Assembly (NCBI GenBank): GCA_028820455.1
Contig: JAPPJC010000027.1
Coordinates: 8,139-55,795, forward strand
Reading direction: 5' to 3'
From: Acidimicrobiaceae bacterium
Lineage (GTDB): Bacteria > Actinomycetota > Acidimicrobiia > Acidimicrobiales > Aldehydirespiratoraceae
DNA: 47,657 bases
The number at the start of each line of letters is the position of its first letter. Position 1 is the stretch's first letter. The notes under the pieces are model-generated. The model made no database searches. It was not told where the DNA came from and worked only from the letters and a program-made list of their open reading frames with translations. The position numbers and the translations under genes are program-made. Below are positions 24,908 to 34,574 of the stretch, piece after piece.

Positions 24908-27900
24908 TCATAGCTTTGGAGGTTTGCGTTGGGCGGGGGTGGGGGTTGGGAGATCTTTGGCCGGGATCAAGGGACCTGAGACGATCTTCTCTAAGAGTTC
25001 GGCGGCTTTGGGGGTGACTTCAATTGTGTGTTCGAGGATGGACAGGACGAGTAGGAGTTCTTTGGTTTGGGTCCAGCGGGTGGGACGGATGTAGTCGAGG
25101 GGGCTGGATTTTATGCCTTTGCGCTTTTTCATTCTGTAGCCGAGCCAGGAGCGGAGGACTCTGAGTCCGGAGACCTCGAAGTTCCAGGCTTCCTCACTGA
25201 CTGGAGCGAAGGTTCCGGTGCCTACTGTCAGAGTTCTCGACGTGCGATCATAGGTGCGGTCTTTGGAGTTGTTGGGCATGACTTCTACTGGACGGATCTT
25301 TTTTGCTTGTCCTTCGGGAAGTCGGAGCTGACCCTCGGGGGTGAAACGTTCACCCCAGGTGTGCCACCATAGGAGGTCACGACCCAGCTTGATTGCCTGC
25401 TGGAACAGATCAGGGTTAGCGGTAATTGGAATATGGATTGGGCCTGCGGTTTCGGCTAGCTCTTCGTTGAAGCGGTCAGTAAAAGCAGAGGTTCCGCCTA
25501 AAGCGTAGACGTAGGCAAGTAGATCTTCGGCTGTGATCTCGGTGTTTAGTCGTTCACTAAGGGTAGTCAGCAGGTTTTGAGTGATGTTTGGCTCTCTGCT
25601 GTGTATGTTGCGATAATATGGCATAACATTGGCCCCGCGATTCGAGAAGTGATTGCGATCAGGCACGTAAGGTGTGACGGTAAGGACAGGACCTTGGTTG
25701 AACTTGGATGCTATTAGCGTGGTGAGGAACACCTGGTTTGGTCCGCGAATCTTCCATAAAGCAGGTCGCGGCCTGTCGGCTAGACGGTTGTCTGCGATCA
25801 CCCATTGCCGGTCAAAGCTTCGGTAACCGTATTGTTCAATGCCTTCATGTGGAGCATCACGGTCAAGATCATGAAGAGGTGTTAATCTAGGAGGGCCACC
25901 CAATAGTGGCTTCACCTTGCTATGTGTGTTGCGATCTCCGGTTTCTTTTAGAAGGACTCGACGGTTACGAGGAACTTCTTCTAAGAAGGCTCGCCAGCGT
26001 TTGTCCAGCACAGGTTTAGTCTCAGCTATTGGCCATGTCCTTTGATGCTGGCACCCGGAGTGTCCCCATGGCAATAGTTCAGTGATTTTGGGCCAGTCGT
26101 GGTATTGGTTTGTGCTTCGGGGCACTATGTGGTCCAGATGTTCGCCGGGTATCTGTTCATGCACATCGTTAAGGTCGGTTTGTGCCAGACGAGTGAGTTT
26201 CTCGCTACGTGTGCCAGATACTTTCAGATACCGGACAACGCAGTCTCCAGTATTCTTCTGACTAGTGCGAACTCCTACTCCGATGGTCACGGGGGTTTGG
26301 ATGTCGAAGATGTTGTCCTCTTTGTGGGCTCCTCGGCCTTCGCCCCCCAGATCTACAATCCACAACTCGTCGAAGGCATTTCTCAACAGGTGGCGTACTC
26401 CGCCCATGGAGATGCCTTCAAGGTACGAAGATGCGGTTATGAAGGCCACTATTCCAGGGCCGGGTGGTAGTTCTGTGGTTTGCCAGACAGCCCAGCACCA
26501 GAAGTAGACGTAATCGTTATACACGTTCGTAAGGTGACCGCCGAGACCCGCTTCCTTCATTGGTTCGGTTATGGCGTTGATCAGCGGGTCGATCCCAGCA
26601 GTGCCATGACGAACTACTCCGCCTTTGCGTTTGCTTGTGTCTCCGACCGAGCGGTGTTCACGGTTGTACGGTGGGTTCCCGATCACGACAGTAAACCGCT
26701 CGTGCTCTTTCAGTTTGACCGCTCTTGTGCCTTCTTCGGCTACGGGGTTGCTCATGGTGGCGAGCTGGCCTTGGCGGGCTGTGTGTTCCAGGGTGTCGGT
26801 GAGCAGAATTTGCATAGTACCTTCGTTGGCTCCAGTATGGTATAGCTCTAGAGCGACTTTGAGGTGGGCGATGGCGTAGGGGGCTAGCATCAGCTCGAAG
26901 GCGTGCATGGACGGTAGCAGGTGGTCACGTAGATGTCGGGGCCATTCTTGGAGTGTGCCGGATTCTAGGAACGATTTGCGGGCTTGGCGTAGCCATTCGA
27001 CTAGGAATGTGCCGGTGCCAGTGGCTGGGTCGATCATCGACACGAAGGGTTTGCGGGGGTCAATCCCCTCAGGGATGTCGAAACCGTTGCGTTCGGCTAC
27101 TTCCTGCCACGATTCAGTGTCGGCTATACCCATGCGCAGACCGAAGCGGGATCGTAGTACTTCGTCGACGGCACGTACGATGAATTCAACGGCGGGTTGT
27201 GGGGTGTAGAACGCGCCAGCATCGGTGCGCATCTCGCGGTCATATTTCTTGAGGAATTCCTCGTAGAAGTGAATGATTGGATCACCGCCCTTGGTGGTGG
27301 AACCGATCTGGTCAAGGATGGCTTCGACGTTAGTCTCGCGCAGGTCGGCTACGAGCTGTGGTAGGTCGCTGCCAGGCAGGTCAAGAGAGACTGCTTCGTC
27401 GTGGACTTGCTCAAATAACGCTTCCAGGAACGGATTTGCCAGTGGTACTGTCGAGAAGATCGGTGACGATCCGAAGTCCTGCGGGTTGGTGACTCGGCTG
27501 CTGAGCATCCCGTATACGAGCGTTTGGGCACACATGTCGGCGAAACTCTTGGAAGTCACGTCACTGACCAGTCGGGTACGGATCTCTTGCATCAGATCCA
27601 AGAATGGGCCCGATCCGTTCTCAGACTCAAGTGCCTCATGAATCTGATCCCGCAAGTCCTGAGCGGTTTTCGCCATTCGATCAGCCAGACGAGCCGAGTC
27701 ATTTATCGCCTGACCGACCGGCAATTTAAATGCTTTCCACCATGCCCCACGCCACGACTCGGTATCGCTGGTGTCTTCAGGCCATTCCAAGCATGGCAAC
27801 AACTCTTCACTAAGCCGTTTGAGATGGTGAGTGGAAGTATGAGCAGGCCGCCATGTGAGTGAACGGAATTCCGCTGTTTGTGGGTTCTCGCCTTTGAAAG

Positions 27901-28354
27901 CCAACAGATGCAACTCCACATCTTTGGCCTTTCCGGTGATCACGAAAAACAGTAGATCACTTAGTGCCCACGTCCGCCTACTGACAGGACCGGCGGAAGC
28001 CCGCTTTTTGGTAACAAGGGCCCGTAGTAAGCGTCTTATCGGTGTGTAGCGCAGTCTTGTCCCCTTGAACTCCAAGAAAAACACACCCCAGGGTTGGTTG
28101 ACGGTCAGGGGTCGCATCTGTTGAAACCGCTCGAGATCTTTGAGTCGATCTGTGGGTATACCCAGTTCGGCTGGATCCCAGTCATAAGTAACCACTGTGA
28201 GGTCGTCATCCTCAAGGTAAGGGAGATCAGGCTGATCTAGATCCAAAGGCCAACCCTGGTCGTCAACTAGGTATTGGAACAGTTGCGCGAAAGTGCGTAT
28301 TCGGCGCATCCTTTCGACATTATCAGCCGAATCAGTTAGCGGGTTGCGGGTCAT
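24908..28354 (-). CDS. Large N6-adenine DNA methyltransferase with putative specificity region
   Basis: 1148 residues. An N-terminal helical region of about 380 residues precedes the methylase core. SAM-binding motif I is DPATGTGTFLVEW from 442 and catalytic motif IV is NPPY at 560-563. About 560 residues follow and probably hold target recognition (segments such as GYRSFDRQWVIADNR and PNQVF are typical of the C-terminal half of type ISP/BREX-like methylases). It has no nuclease or helicase of its own, but the PLD-SNF2 gene lies 60 bases upstream on the same strand. The pair could act as a split type ISP-like restriction system, the methylase marking self. Its start codon overlaps a tiny MEMNR frame that duplicates the end of the helicase gene. 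Confidence 0.87.
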   Translation of the reverse strand: MTRNPLTDSADNVERMRRIRTFAQLFQYLVDDQGWPLDLDQPDLPYLEDDDLTVVTYDWDPAELGIPTDRLKDLERFQQMRPLTVNQPWGVFFLEFKGTRLRYTPIRRLLRALVTKKRASAGPVSRRTWALSDLLFFVITGKAKDVELHLLAFKGENPQTAEFRSLTWRPAHTSTHHLKRLSEELLPCLEWPEDTSDTESWRGAWWKAFKLPVGQAINDSARLADRMAKTAQDLRDQIHEALESENGSGPFLDLMQEIRTRLVSDVTSKSFADMCAQTLVYGMLSSRVTNPQDFGSSPIFSTVPLANPFLEALFEQVHDEAVSLDLPGSDLPQLVADLRETNVEAILDQIGSTTKGGDPIIHFYEEFLKKYDREMRTDAGAFYTPQPAVEFIVRAVDEVLRSRFGLRMGIADTESWQEVAERNGFDIPEGIDPRKPFVSMIDPATGTGTFLVEWLRQARKSFLESGTLQEWPRHLRDHLLPSMHAFELMLAPYAIAHLKVALELYHTGANEGTMQILLTDTLEHTARQGQLATMSNPVAEEGTRAVKLKEHERFTVVIGNPPYNREHRSVGDTSKRKGGVVRHGTAGIDPLINAITEPMKEAGLGGHLTNVYNDYVYFWCWAVWQTTELPPGPGIVAFITASSYLEGISMGGVRHLLRNAFDELWIVDLGGEGRGAHKEDNIFDIQTPVTIGVGVRTSQKNTGDCVVRYLKVSGTRSEKLTRLAQTDLNDVHEQIPGEHLDHIVPRSTNQYHDWPKITELLPWGHSGCQHQRTWPIAETKPVLDKRWRAFLEEVPRNRRVLLKETGDRNTHSKVKPLLGGPPRLTPLHDLDRDAPHEGIEQYGYRSFDRQWVIADNRLADRPRPALWKIRGPNQVFLTTLIASKFNQGPVLTVTPYVPDRNHFSNRGANVMPYYRNIHSREPNITQNLLTTLSERLNTEITAEDLLAYVYALGGTSAFTDRFNEELAETAGPIHIPITANPDLFQQAIKLGRDLLWWHTWGERFTPEGQLRLPEGQAKKIRPVEVMPNNSKDRTYDRTSRTLTVGTGTFAPVSEEAWNFEVSGLRVLRSWLGYRMKKRKGIKSSPLDYIRPTRWTQTKELLLVLSILEHTIEVTPKAAELLEKIVSGPLIPAKDLPTPTPAQRKPPKL

Positions 28355-28414
28355 CGGTTCATCTCCATGTTCGTGTTGCTCTTCCGTCTAACCGGTCACC
28401 AAAGTTGTGGGCCA

Positions 28415-31400
28415 TCAGTTCATTTCCATCCAGCAGCGTAGCTTCGGTTTGGGTGCGTCCATGGGGGCGTTGACCCGTTTAAGGTAGGTGTCACGGATGT
28501 GGTAGCGCACCTTGTCGCGCAATTCTTTGAGGGTTTTGCGGCTGGTGTTGCAGCGGCGGGGAGTTTTGGGTCGGCAGCGGATACTGTTGATGATCTCACC
28601 TGGAGATTCCAGGATCGTGTCTTCGCTGAGGTCGTATAGGTACCAGCGGGTAGGGCCAGCTTCTAATGTGAATCTACGGCTGTCAACGTCCAGAGCGGGC
28701 AGTGAGTAGCAGAAGAATACTCCCCGAGTGCCCTTGGCGAGCTTGCGGCGGCCTGAGAACACCGAGCTGGGTAGTCCGTCGAGCTGTTCAGTCAGACCGG
28801 GATGCTGCTTGAGCAACGCCTGGTATTCCAGGTGCATCTCCTCAACCGCGGTGCGGGTGCCTTCGTAGGTGACGTTGAACTCACGCAGAGGGTCGTAAGT
28901 GTCGTCGGGGCGTAGCAGCTTACGACCTTCGATGCCGAGCGTGAGCGAGATCAGTAGTGTTTTGCCAGCGACTTTCTTGTACAACTTCAGGATACGTTCC
29001 AGCCCGTCGGGTGGCAGGAAATTCCAGAAACAGATCGTACCTCGATCCGTAGCCGCCTCAGGGTGATCGGCCACTAGGCGGGTCTCGATCTCGGGGCTCA
29101 TACGTCGGTCCACACGGCCTATGCGTTGCATGAGACGCACCGGGTTCCAATGCAGGTCGTAGTTCACGAGCCTGGTAGCATCCTGAAGGTTCAAACCCTC
29201 AGACAGCACATCGGTGGACACCAGCACCCTGATCTCGTTTAGGCCTTCCGCAGCAAGCTCCGCTGTGCTGGAACCGTTGTAATAAGGCGAGAACCGGCGG
29301 ATCACCTCAGCACGGTCCACATTGGTGCCACCGTCTATACGAACAACACCCTCCACACCGGCGGCTCGCAATCGAGACTCCACGTATCGGGCCGTGTCAG
29401 CGAACTCTGTGAACACCAGCACCTTACGGTCCCTTAATTCCTTGCTTGTCAGCAGCCGGATCAGTTTTCTTGCCTTGTCGTCCTGCTGCGGGGTCAAACA
29501 GCTGACAGCATCGAGGAAAGAAGCGATCTCGTCTAGATCCTCGAACGTCTTGTCGAGGATTGCGGCCACGTCGTATTCGTCACGGGAGAGCTCGGTGACG
29601 GCCTCCAGCAGCTCGGGCGGTATCACATCCTCATCGGCGTCGGTTTCGTTCTCGTCGGTGTTACCGACTGCGTAACCTCTACTACCTGTATCGTCGTCGG
29701 TGTTACCGACTGCGTAACCAGTGCTAGTTGTAACGTTTTCATCGGCTTTTCTGCCAGCTTTCGTGTCCCCGTTGTTGCCACCGGCGGCGTTGTTTTTCTT
29801 GGCTCTTCCCGCGTCGAGTTTGAACTGTCTTCCGGGTCGGAAATTGATCGCGGTGCCGTTACGTCGTTTCCAAGCGTCGTAACGATCCTGTTCTGCGCCG
29901 GGTTCGCTGTGGACTTCCACGAACGCCAGGAGTTTGCGCATCAGCCGGTCGAGCGACGTTTCAAAGGCGTACACCGAGCTTTCGAAACGTTTCAGGAACA
30001 TTGTGCGGATCAGGCCCACCACCTGGCGTTGACGGTTCTCCTCCACAGGGTTGATGTCGTCGGGCCCGACATAGTAGGCCAGCGGGTAGTAGACAGCCAA
30101 CGAGAACAAGGGATTCTCTCGACGGAACGCTCTCTCGAACACATCGAGAACCCCCTGATACGAAGACCGGATCGAATACTCCGCCACCCAGGGTGGTTTC
30201 CGATCAGGGAACGCGGTCGATGCACCCCGCTCTTGGATCTGGCTTTTCTTGGCGTAGGATCGGCTGCGTTGAACCACCAGTGCAGCGAACACCTCATCCT
30301 CAGCGAGTGCCTGTCGGGCTTGAGGGGTCATACCCTCGGCAAAAGCTGAAACACCCCCCTCGGGTTGCGTTCCATCCTCGCTACCCTGGGCGGGTGCGGA
30401 TGATGCCAGGGTGGTCGATTTTCCGCTACCGGTACTACCAAGGGCGGGATCGGGTGCATGGGCGGGTGCGGGTTCGGCATCGTTGTTGTGAGAGCCCCGC
30501 AGGTTGCGTTTCCCTGTCTTTGTATCCGCCTCCTTGGCCTGGTTGTGTCCGTTCTGTTTCGTGTCGGGTTTGGAAGTGCTCCGCAGGTTGCGTTCCATCA
30601 CACTGAAATGGCTTGAAAGGTTGTTCACTCCGAGACTGCGGGCGAAATAGGCGTCATCTCCCCTTGTGAACAGTTCGGCCATGTGACGGAAATCGGCCAG
30701 ACGATTGTTCACGGGGGTGGCTGTTAGCATGAACACCAGCTTGGGCCGAGCCGAACCGTCCAGCATGTCGTAGAGACGCCAATAGCGGGAACGCCGATCC
30801 CGTATACCACCGGTGTCTTCCCCGGTGTTGCGGTCGCCACGGCTGCCACGGTTGCGGAAGTGGTGGGCCTCATCGATGATTACTGCGTCGGCGAGGTCGG
30901 TGATACGCTGGAAGCGTTCGGGGAAATCACTGCCACGACTCAGATCGGTGTGGCTGAATACGCTCAGACTGGAGAAATCCTCCCCGCCACCCACACCACC
31001 GATATGCGGTAGCCACCTACGCAAGTGCGGTTCCCACACGCCCTCACGGGCTGCTTTGGGAGCGAACAGCACAACCCGCTTGTTCTCATGCAGTACCAGC
31101 CGTTCGATCAGCATCAATCCCACAAACGTCTTACCCAGACCCACGCCATCACACAAAAACGCACCACCATAACGGCGGGCGATCTTCATCAACGACCAGT
31201 ACGCCTCCTGCTGATAACGGTCGAGATGAGCGAACATACGAGACCGCGACTCGTCCCACTCGCCTGCCGTGAGTTCACGACCCCGGAAGAACTCGTGCAA
31301 CGCCTTGGCATACACAGTGAACGGCGGGTACTGCTCCGTGTGCCGCACGATCGTGCGTAACACGTCCTCGGTGACGTCTTCGGCTGCGGCCCAATGGGTG

Positions 31401-31951
31401 TCGAACCAACCCTGCAACTGAGCGACCTCCCGACCGCTTTGCACCTGGATGTTCAACTCCACATTACGAGTAAGCCCAGCTCTGGTGAAATTACTGGAAC
31501 CGACCAGTGCCTGGGCACCAACCACATCGAACTTCGCGTGAGTGATATAAGCCTTAGCGTGGAACTTGTCACGCCGGTACACCCGGCACTCTATCCGCCC
31601 CACAGCGATGGCATCCACCAACGCCTCCACCCCCTCCAAAAACGGATTCGCATCCTTTTCGTCCTCCAGGCTACCGTCGAGGCGGTCAACCCTGCGCCGC
31701 AACGCCTGTGTGAACGCGACCCGAGTGCGCAGCGACACCTCATCACCCATCAGCAGGCGGATCCGTTTGAGCTGCTGCCACTTACCGTCAAGAGCCAACA
31801 ACGCCCCGATCTCGAAGAATCCCGTAGCGATGTCAAACGACTCCGCTAGGTCGCTCCACTGGCGTAGGTATTCCAAACCGGTCCAACCCGACACACTGTT
31901 GTCAACGATGAACAGATCACCACCACCTGTCGTACTCACACTAAAAACCAT
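28415..31951 (-). CDS. PLD-nuclease / SNF2-type helicase fusion, defence protein
   Basis: 1178 residues. The N-terminal phospholipase-D nuclease half-site is KFHAKAYI (His131, Lys133) with GSSNFTRAGL at 151-160. A SNF2-like motor follows: GVGLGKT at 269-275, DEAH at 360-363, LTATPVNN, and QRIGRVDRR (motif VI). A hydrophilic, low-complexity insert in the middle is rich in Gly, Asp, Asn and Thr and contains two copies of GYAVGNTD. PLD-helicase proteins next to methylases are recurrent in DISARM-like and other restriction-type defence loci. Here the motor would move DNA toward the PLD nuclease unless the partner methylase has marked it. Domain calls are firm; the system name is left open. Confidence 0.87.
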   Translation of the reverse strand: MVFSVSTTGGGDLFIVDNSVSGWTGLEYLRQWSDLAESFDIATGFFEIGALLALDGKWQQLKRIRLLMGDEVSLRTRVAFTQALRRRVDRLDGSLEDEKDANPFLEGVEALVDAIAVGRIECRVYRRDKFHAKAYITHAKFDVVGAQALVGSSNFTRAGLTRNVELNIQVQSGREVAQLQGWFDTHWAAAEDVTEDVLRTIVRHTEQYPPFTVYAKALHEFFRGRELTAGEWDESRSRMFAHLDRYQQEAYWSLMKIARRYGGAFLCDGVGLGKTFVGLMLIERLVLHENKRVVLFAPKAAREGVWEPHLRRWLPHIGGVGGGEDFSSLSVFSHTDLSRGSDFPERFQRITDLADAVIIDEAHHFRNRGSRGDRNTGEDTGGIRDRRSRYWRLYDMLDGSARPKLVFMLTATPVNNRLADFRHMAELFTRGDDAYFARSLGVNNLSSHFSVMERNLRSTSKPDTKQNGHNQAKEADTKTGKRNLRGSHNNDAEPAPAHAPDPALGSTGSGKSTTLASSAPAQGSEDGTQPEGGVSAFAEGMTPQARQALAEDEVFAALVVQRSRSYAKKSQIQERGASTAFPDRKPPWVAEYSIRSSYQGVLDVFERAFRRENPLFSLAVYYPLAYYVGPDDINPVEENRQRQVVGLIRTMFLKRFESSVYAFETSLDRLMRKLLAFVEVHSEPGAEQDRYDAWKRRNGTAINFRPGRQFKLDAGRAKKNNAAGGNNGDTKAGRKADENVTTSTGYAVGNTDDDTGSRGYAVGNTDENETDADEDVIPPELLEAVTELSRDEYDVAAILDKTFEDLDEIASFLDAVSCLTPQQDDKARKLIRLLTSKELRDRKVLVFTEFADTARYVESRLRAAGVEGVVRIDGGTNVDRAEVIRRFSPYYNGSSTAELAAEGLNEIRVLVSTDVLSEGLNLQDATRLVNYDLHWNPVRLMQRIGRVDRRMSPEIETRLVADHPEAATDRGTICFWNFLPPDGLERILKLYKKVAGKTLLISLTLGIEGRKLLRPDDTYDPLREFNVTYEGTRTAVEEMHLEYQALLKQHPGLTEQLDGLPSSVFSGRRKLAKGTRGVFFCYSLPALDVDSRRFTLEAGPTRWYLYDLSEDTILESPGEIINSIRCRPKTPRRCNTSRKTLKELRDKVRYHIRDTYLKRVNAPMDAPKPKLRCWMEMN

Positions 31952-32216
31952 AGCCCACAGCTATGACACTGCAACCGCCGCCTTCGTTGGAATTGGTAAG
32001 ACAAGTCCTCTAAGGATAGAATAACTCTAAGGATAGAATAACTCTTGATGCCAGAATCTCCGGCGCATGCGAGTCTTGCAGGTGAACACCCACGGCTGGT
32101 TGAGAGACTCACATTGGGTGAACCACCTCGACTATTTGTATTTCAAATGGCTTGAACGACCTTCGGAGCCTATCCGGAAGCATGTCTGGGTGTATTCTTG
32201 ACCAAGATGCCTGTGT
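31952..32216. other. Upstream region of the PLD-helicase operon with a 17-bp tandem repeat
   Basis: It holds CTCTAAGGATAGAATAA twice in direct tandem (32008-32024 and 32025-32041), about 57-90 bases before the helicase ATG. This could be a regulatory duplication. The rest shows no gene. Confidence 0.5.
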
Positions 32217-32490
32217 GAGCTTCTATGCCAACACGCATAGAAAAAGCCGTCATTGACCGGAAGGCTCTGGTTTTTCTTGTGGGTTGGGTGGTGTGTGGGT
32301 TGGTGATCTTGGGGTTGTGTCGATTTCTCTGTCTACCACGGAGTATGATATCGGTCGGGTTGAGGTTGTCTTCTTTGAGGTGGTCGTGCATTGAGTCGGC
32401 CGATCTGGTATCACTTTATTCGTCAACGTCGTGGGAGACAAGGGAACGTCGATTGTCATCGCTCGTGGCAAGCATGACATGATCGCGCAG
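32216..32490. repeat. Dispersed repeat family A, copy 1 (about 270 bp, palindromic head)
   Basis: Near-identical to 36641-36898. It begins with GAGCTTCTATGCC and contains the perfect hairpin TTCTATGC-N6-GCATAGAA. The two copies diverge by point changes and small indels (one lacks a GTGTGTGGGTTGG-like stretch), so their open frames differ and none is trustworthy as a gene. A third location, 43587-43616, has only the hairpin head. Confidence 0.75.
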
Positions 32491-32613
32491 GCCTATCAAG
32501 GGGACTTGGAAGAAGCAGCAGCCAGGTTTGAAATAACTCCGTGTGAGCTGGGTTTTCGTGGACACGGGAGCGTGGTATGCTCTCGCTGCCAGCGACGACG
32601 TATCACACTCTAG
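32431..32613 (+). CDS. Small hypothetical protein at the end of repeat A
   Basis: 60 codons beginning inside repeat A (KGTSIVIARGKHDMIAQAYQ is its readable core), ending past the repeat. The copy in 36797-37015 keeps the first part and then runs into unrelated sequence. I do not recognise a family. Shared reading frame in both copies (GDKG(T/A)SIVIARGKHDMIAQ) is weak support for coding. Confidence 0.25.
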   Translation: MGDKGTSIVIARGKHDMIAQAYQGDLEEAAARFEITPCELGFRGHGSVVCSRCQRRRITL

Positions 32614-32621
32614 GACTGTGA

Positions 32622-32706
32622 ACGTTCTCAGCGAACACGCGGGACGACTACGCTGTGCCGATCTCTTCTTTGTAGTGACACGTTCTTAGCAAACACGCGG
32701 GAAGAC
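32622..32706. repeat. Pair of 27-bp direct repeats, CRISPR-like spacing
   Basis: ACGTTCT(C/T)AGC(G/A)AACACGCGGGA at 32622-32648 recurs at 32680-32706, a 58-base period with a 31-base gap. Unit size and spacing resemble an eroded type I-E repeat pair, but only two units exist. The surrounding 32614-32834 has no gene. Confidence 0.4.
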
Positions 32707-32834
32707 GATTGGCCATTTCTGATCATGTGTTGTGGAGACGTGGGCTGACCCTGAAGTCGCCAGTGGATGATACGCAAGTAGTCTGCATATAATCTAGTTG
32801 GGAAAGGCTAAAAATGTCGGTAGTGAGAGACGGA

Positions 32835-33080
32835 TCACAGTTTGATTTTTCTGGCCCAGACAAAAAATAACGATGCGATAAAGAGCAGCCATGCAACTCC
32901 TAGTAAGCCCTCTTGCCAATAGGTAACACCTGAGAAAGCGGTCAAGCCGGAGATGGTGTATAGTACTGCTTTTAATATTACTCTTGCTCGATTTGGTGTT
33001 TCGGTCTTTACCTGCTGCACGGAAGACAACGGTGGTGTTTGGTCGGCGGTCGAGTCCTGAGCGTCAGACACTGGTGGCAC
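32835..33080 (-). CDS. Small membrane protein, two predicted helices
   Basis: 81 residues with a polar N-terminal third rich in Asp, Gln and Pro, then two hydrophobic helices (about 36-54 and 58-75) and a basic RKIKL tail. No family is recognised. The size and shape are those of many small integral membrane proteins near toxin or defence loci. It is flanked by repeats and non-coding sequence and is not in an operon with any identified gene. Confidence 0.45.
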   Translation of the reverse strand: MPPVSDAQDSTADQTPPLSSVQQVKTETPNRARVILKAVLYTISGLTAFSGVTYWQEGLLGVAWLLFIASLFFVWARKIKL

Positions 33081-33091
33081 TTGATCGGTGG

Positions 33092-33714
33092 TTACTTAAG
33101 TGTCGTGTGGTGATGTTTCAGTGTGTTGACTGGTTTTGAGTATCCAGAAATAAGTGTCCGGGTCTTCAAGGTTTCTTGCGGCTGATAGTGGCCACATGCT
33201 GGGGTGACGCCAATCTGATATTTTGAGGCTGTTTCCTTTTGCCCGGTTGCATTAAGCGTGGGCTGCTTGAAGGTTGTCAATGTGGTGTAGCCGCGATTCG
33301 TATCAGATTCCTAGAACTATCCGCTTACCCCGACGGTCAAAATGTCCGAACTTTTTTGGTATGATATGATCGACTTGTCCTTGACCAGTGGGAAGCGACA
33401 TCGCGCGCAGTCCGCACTTTTTTGAGTCGCTCCATGCTATGTAGGTCAAAATGGTTCGCCGGTGAGCAGGATCCCACCGAGCGGTAGACGGGTAGGGCCT
33501 GACCCTTGAGGCGTGGTTGCGCAGGGCAGTCTGATCTGGATTATGACGACGATAGGCAAGGAATGGTTCGTGCTGGTACTTCCTCCGAACGGATGGAGTC
33601 AGGTAGGCTCAGCACTATGAGCAGGTTGGTCCAGCAGGTCGAAAAATAAAAGCGCACAGATTATAGAGCAGCAGAACTGGAAGAATATTGATAGGAGCAT
33701 AGGTAATTGTAACC
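33092..33714. other. Non-coding or degraded stretch
   Basis: I find no convincing gene. Several short frames exist on both strands, none with family signatures or start signals. The sequence shifts from mixed composition to AT-rich near 33640, where the next mosaic segment begins. Confidence 0.4.
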
Positions 33715-33752
33715 TTACGTTGACAAATCATTGTGGCTAACAAAGCCTTCAA
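33715..33752. repeat. Dispersed repeat family B, copy 1
   Basis: TTACGTTGACAAAT followed within a few bases by GGCTA.CAAAGCC. Related copies are at 36908-36945, 43631-43664 and 44891-44926, where the second part is the small hairpin GGCTAGAAAAGCC. It may be an element end or a shared promoter/terminator block. Confidence 0.5.
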
Positions 33753-33776
33753 CTAAAACCACTAAAAACGCGTTTT
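33739..33776. repeat. Iteron-like 38-bp repeat, copy 1
   Basis: Shares CAAAGC..TTCAA(C/T)TAAAACCAC and a closing (G/A)CGTT with 45401-45437 and 45471-45510. This copy lies 37 bases before the open frame at 33814. Confidence 0.6.
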
Positions 33777-33813
33777 CATACACGGTTTTTTCGTTCATAG
33801 GGTGGTTTAACAG

Positions 33814-34131
33814 TTGCCACGACAATTGAATCCGCTATTACCCCACGGGGAGTTGCCTCTTGGTTCTTCCGGTGGTAGTAGCGGATACCTCATAGATAGA
33901 GGTTTGTCATGGCTTGACAAACAGCTTTTCTACTGGAGGAACCGCCATGTTGTACAAGCCACACAAGCCCAAAAGACATGTCCTTCACAAATTGACGCCC
34001 TTGTTGCAGATTTATCTATGGAACTCAATGAGCAGCAGCAGCAACATGAATTTTATTATCAAAATAAATTGGTACCGCGTGTACAGCAAATAATTACAGC
34101 GTTGAATGGGGCTGACCCGTTTTTAGTGTAA
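33814..34131 (+). CDS. Hypothetical hydrophilic helical protein
   Basis: 105 residues. A Gly/Ser-rich N-terminus (GSSGGSSGY) is followed by a helical segment with a QQQQH run and a C-terminus KLVPRVQQIITALNG. No family is recognised. It is AT-rich like its neighbours and follows iteron copy 1. A second short frame at 34207-34407 may be its frameshifted continuation. Confidence 0.4.
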   Translation: MPRQLNPLLPHGELPLGSSGGSSGYLIDRGLSWLDKQLFYWRNRHVVQATQAQKTCPSQIDALVADLSMELNEQQQQHEFYYQNKLVPRVQQIITALNGADPFLV

Positions 34132-34206
34132 ATCACAGTATCCAATCTTGATCTTGTACAACAATCACACGATTTCAGCAGACCACTGTGTGCTAGTGGC
34201 TGGGAA

Positions 34207-34407
34207 ATGGAAATTAGTAGCGCGCCTGCTAAAGCTGTTTCAGAAACGTCTGAAAATGCTGTAACGGCGTTCACACAGAAAGTAGACGACATTTTAGCTG
34301 AAGATCAAGAACTATGGGACGATCTGTTCAATGGCCTCAACAGTACTCTGACCCACGGATTACCTGATCTTGGTAAGTATAATTTTGTACTACCTCCGCA
34401 ACAGTGA
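34207..34407 (+). CDS. Hypothetical acidic small protein
   Basis: 66 residues, acidic and alanine/glutamate-rich at the front (SETSENAVTAFTQKVDDILA), then LWDDLFNGLNSTLTHGLPDL. No known domain. It could be separate or the C-terminal part of the 33814 protein after a frame break around 34131. Confidence 0.35.
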   Translation: MEISSAPAKAVSETSENAVTAFTQKVDDILAEDQELWDDLFNGLNSTLTHGLPDLGKYNFVLPPQQ

Positions 34408-34574
34408 ACAACCAGAATAAGAATGATGTAATAGCGTAAAAATACAGTGACCATATCACATTTATCGTGCTTTTTACACTACAGTAGATATAAGAAACCT
34501 TGATACCAATGTTGTCTTTTTACTTTTAGACCGTTAGTTTCCCCAACACAGTAAATGAATCTGCTGCGTTATCT

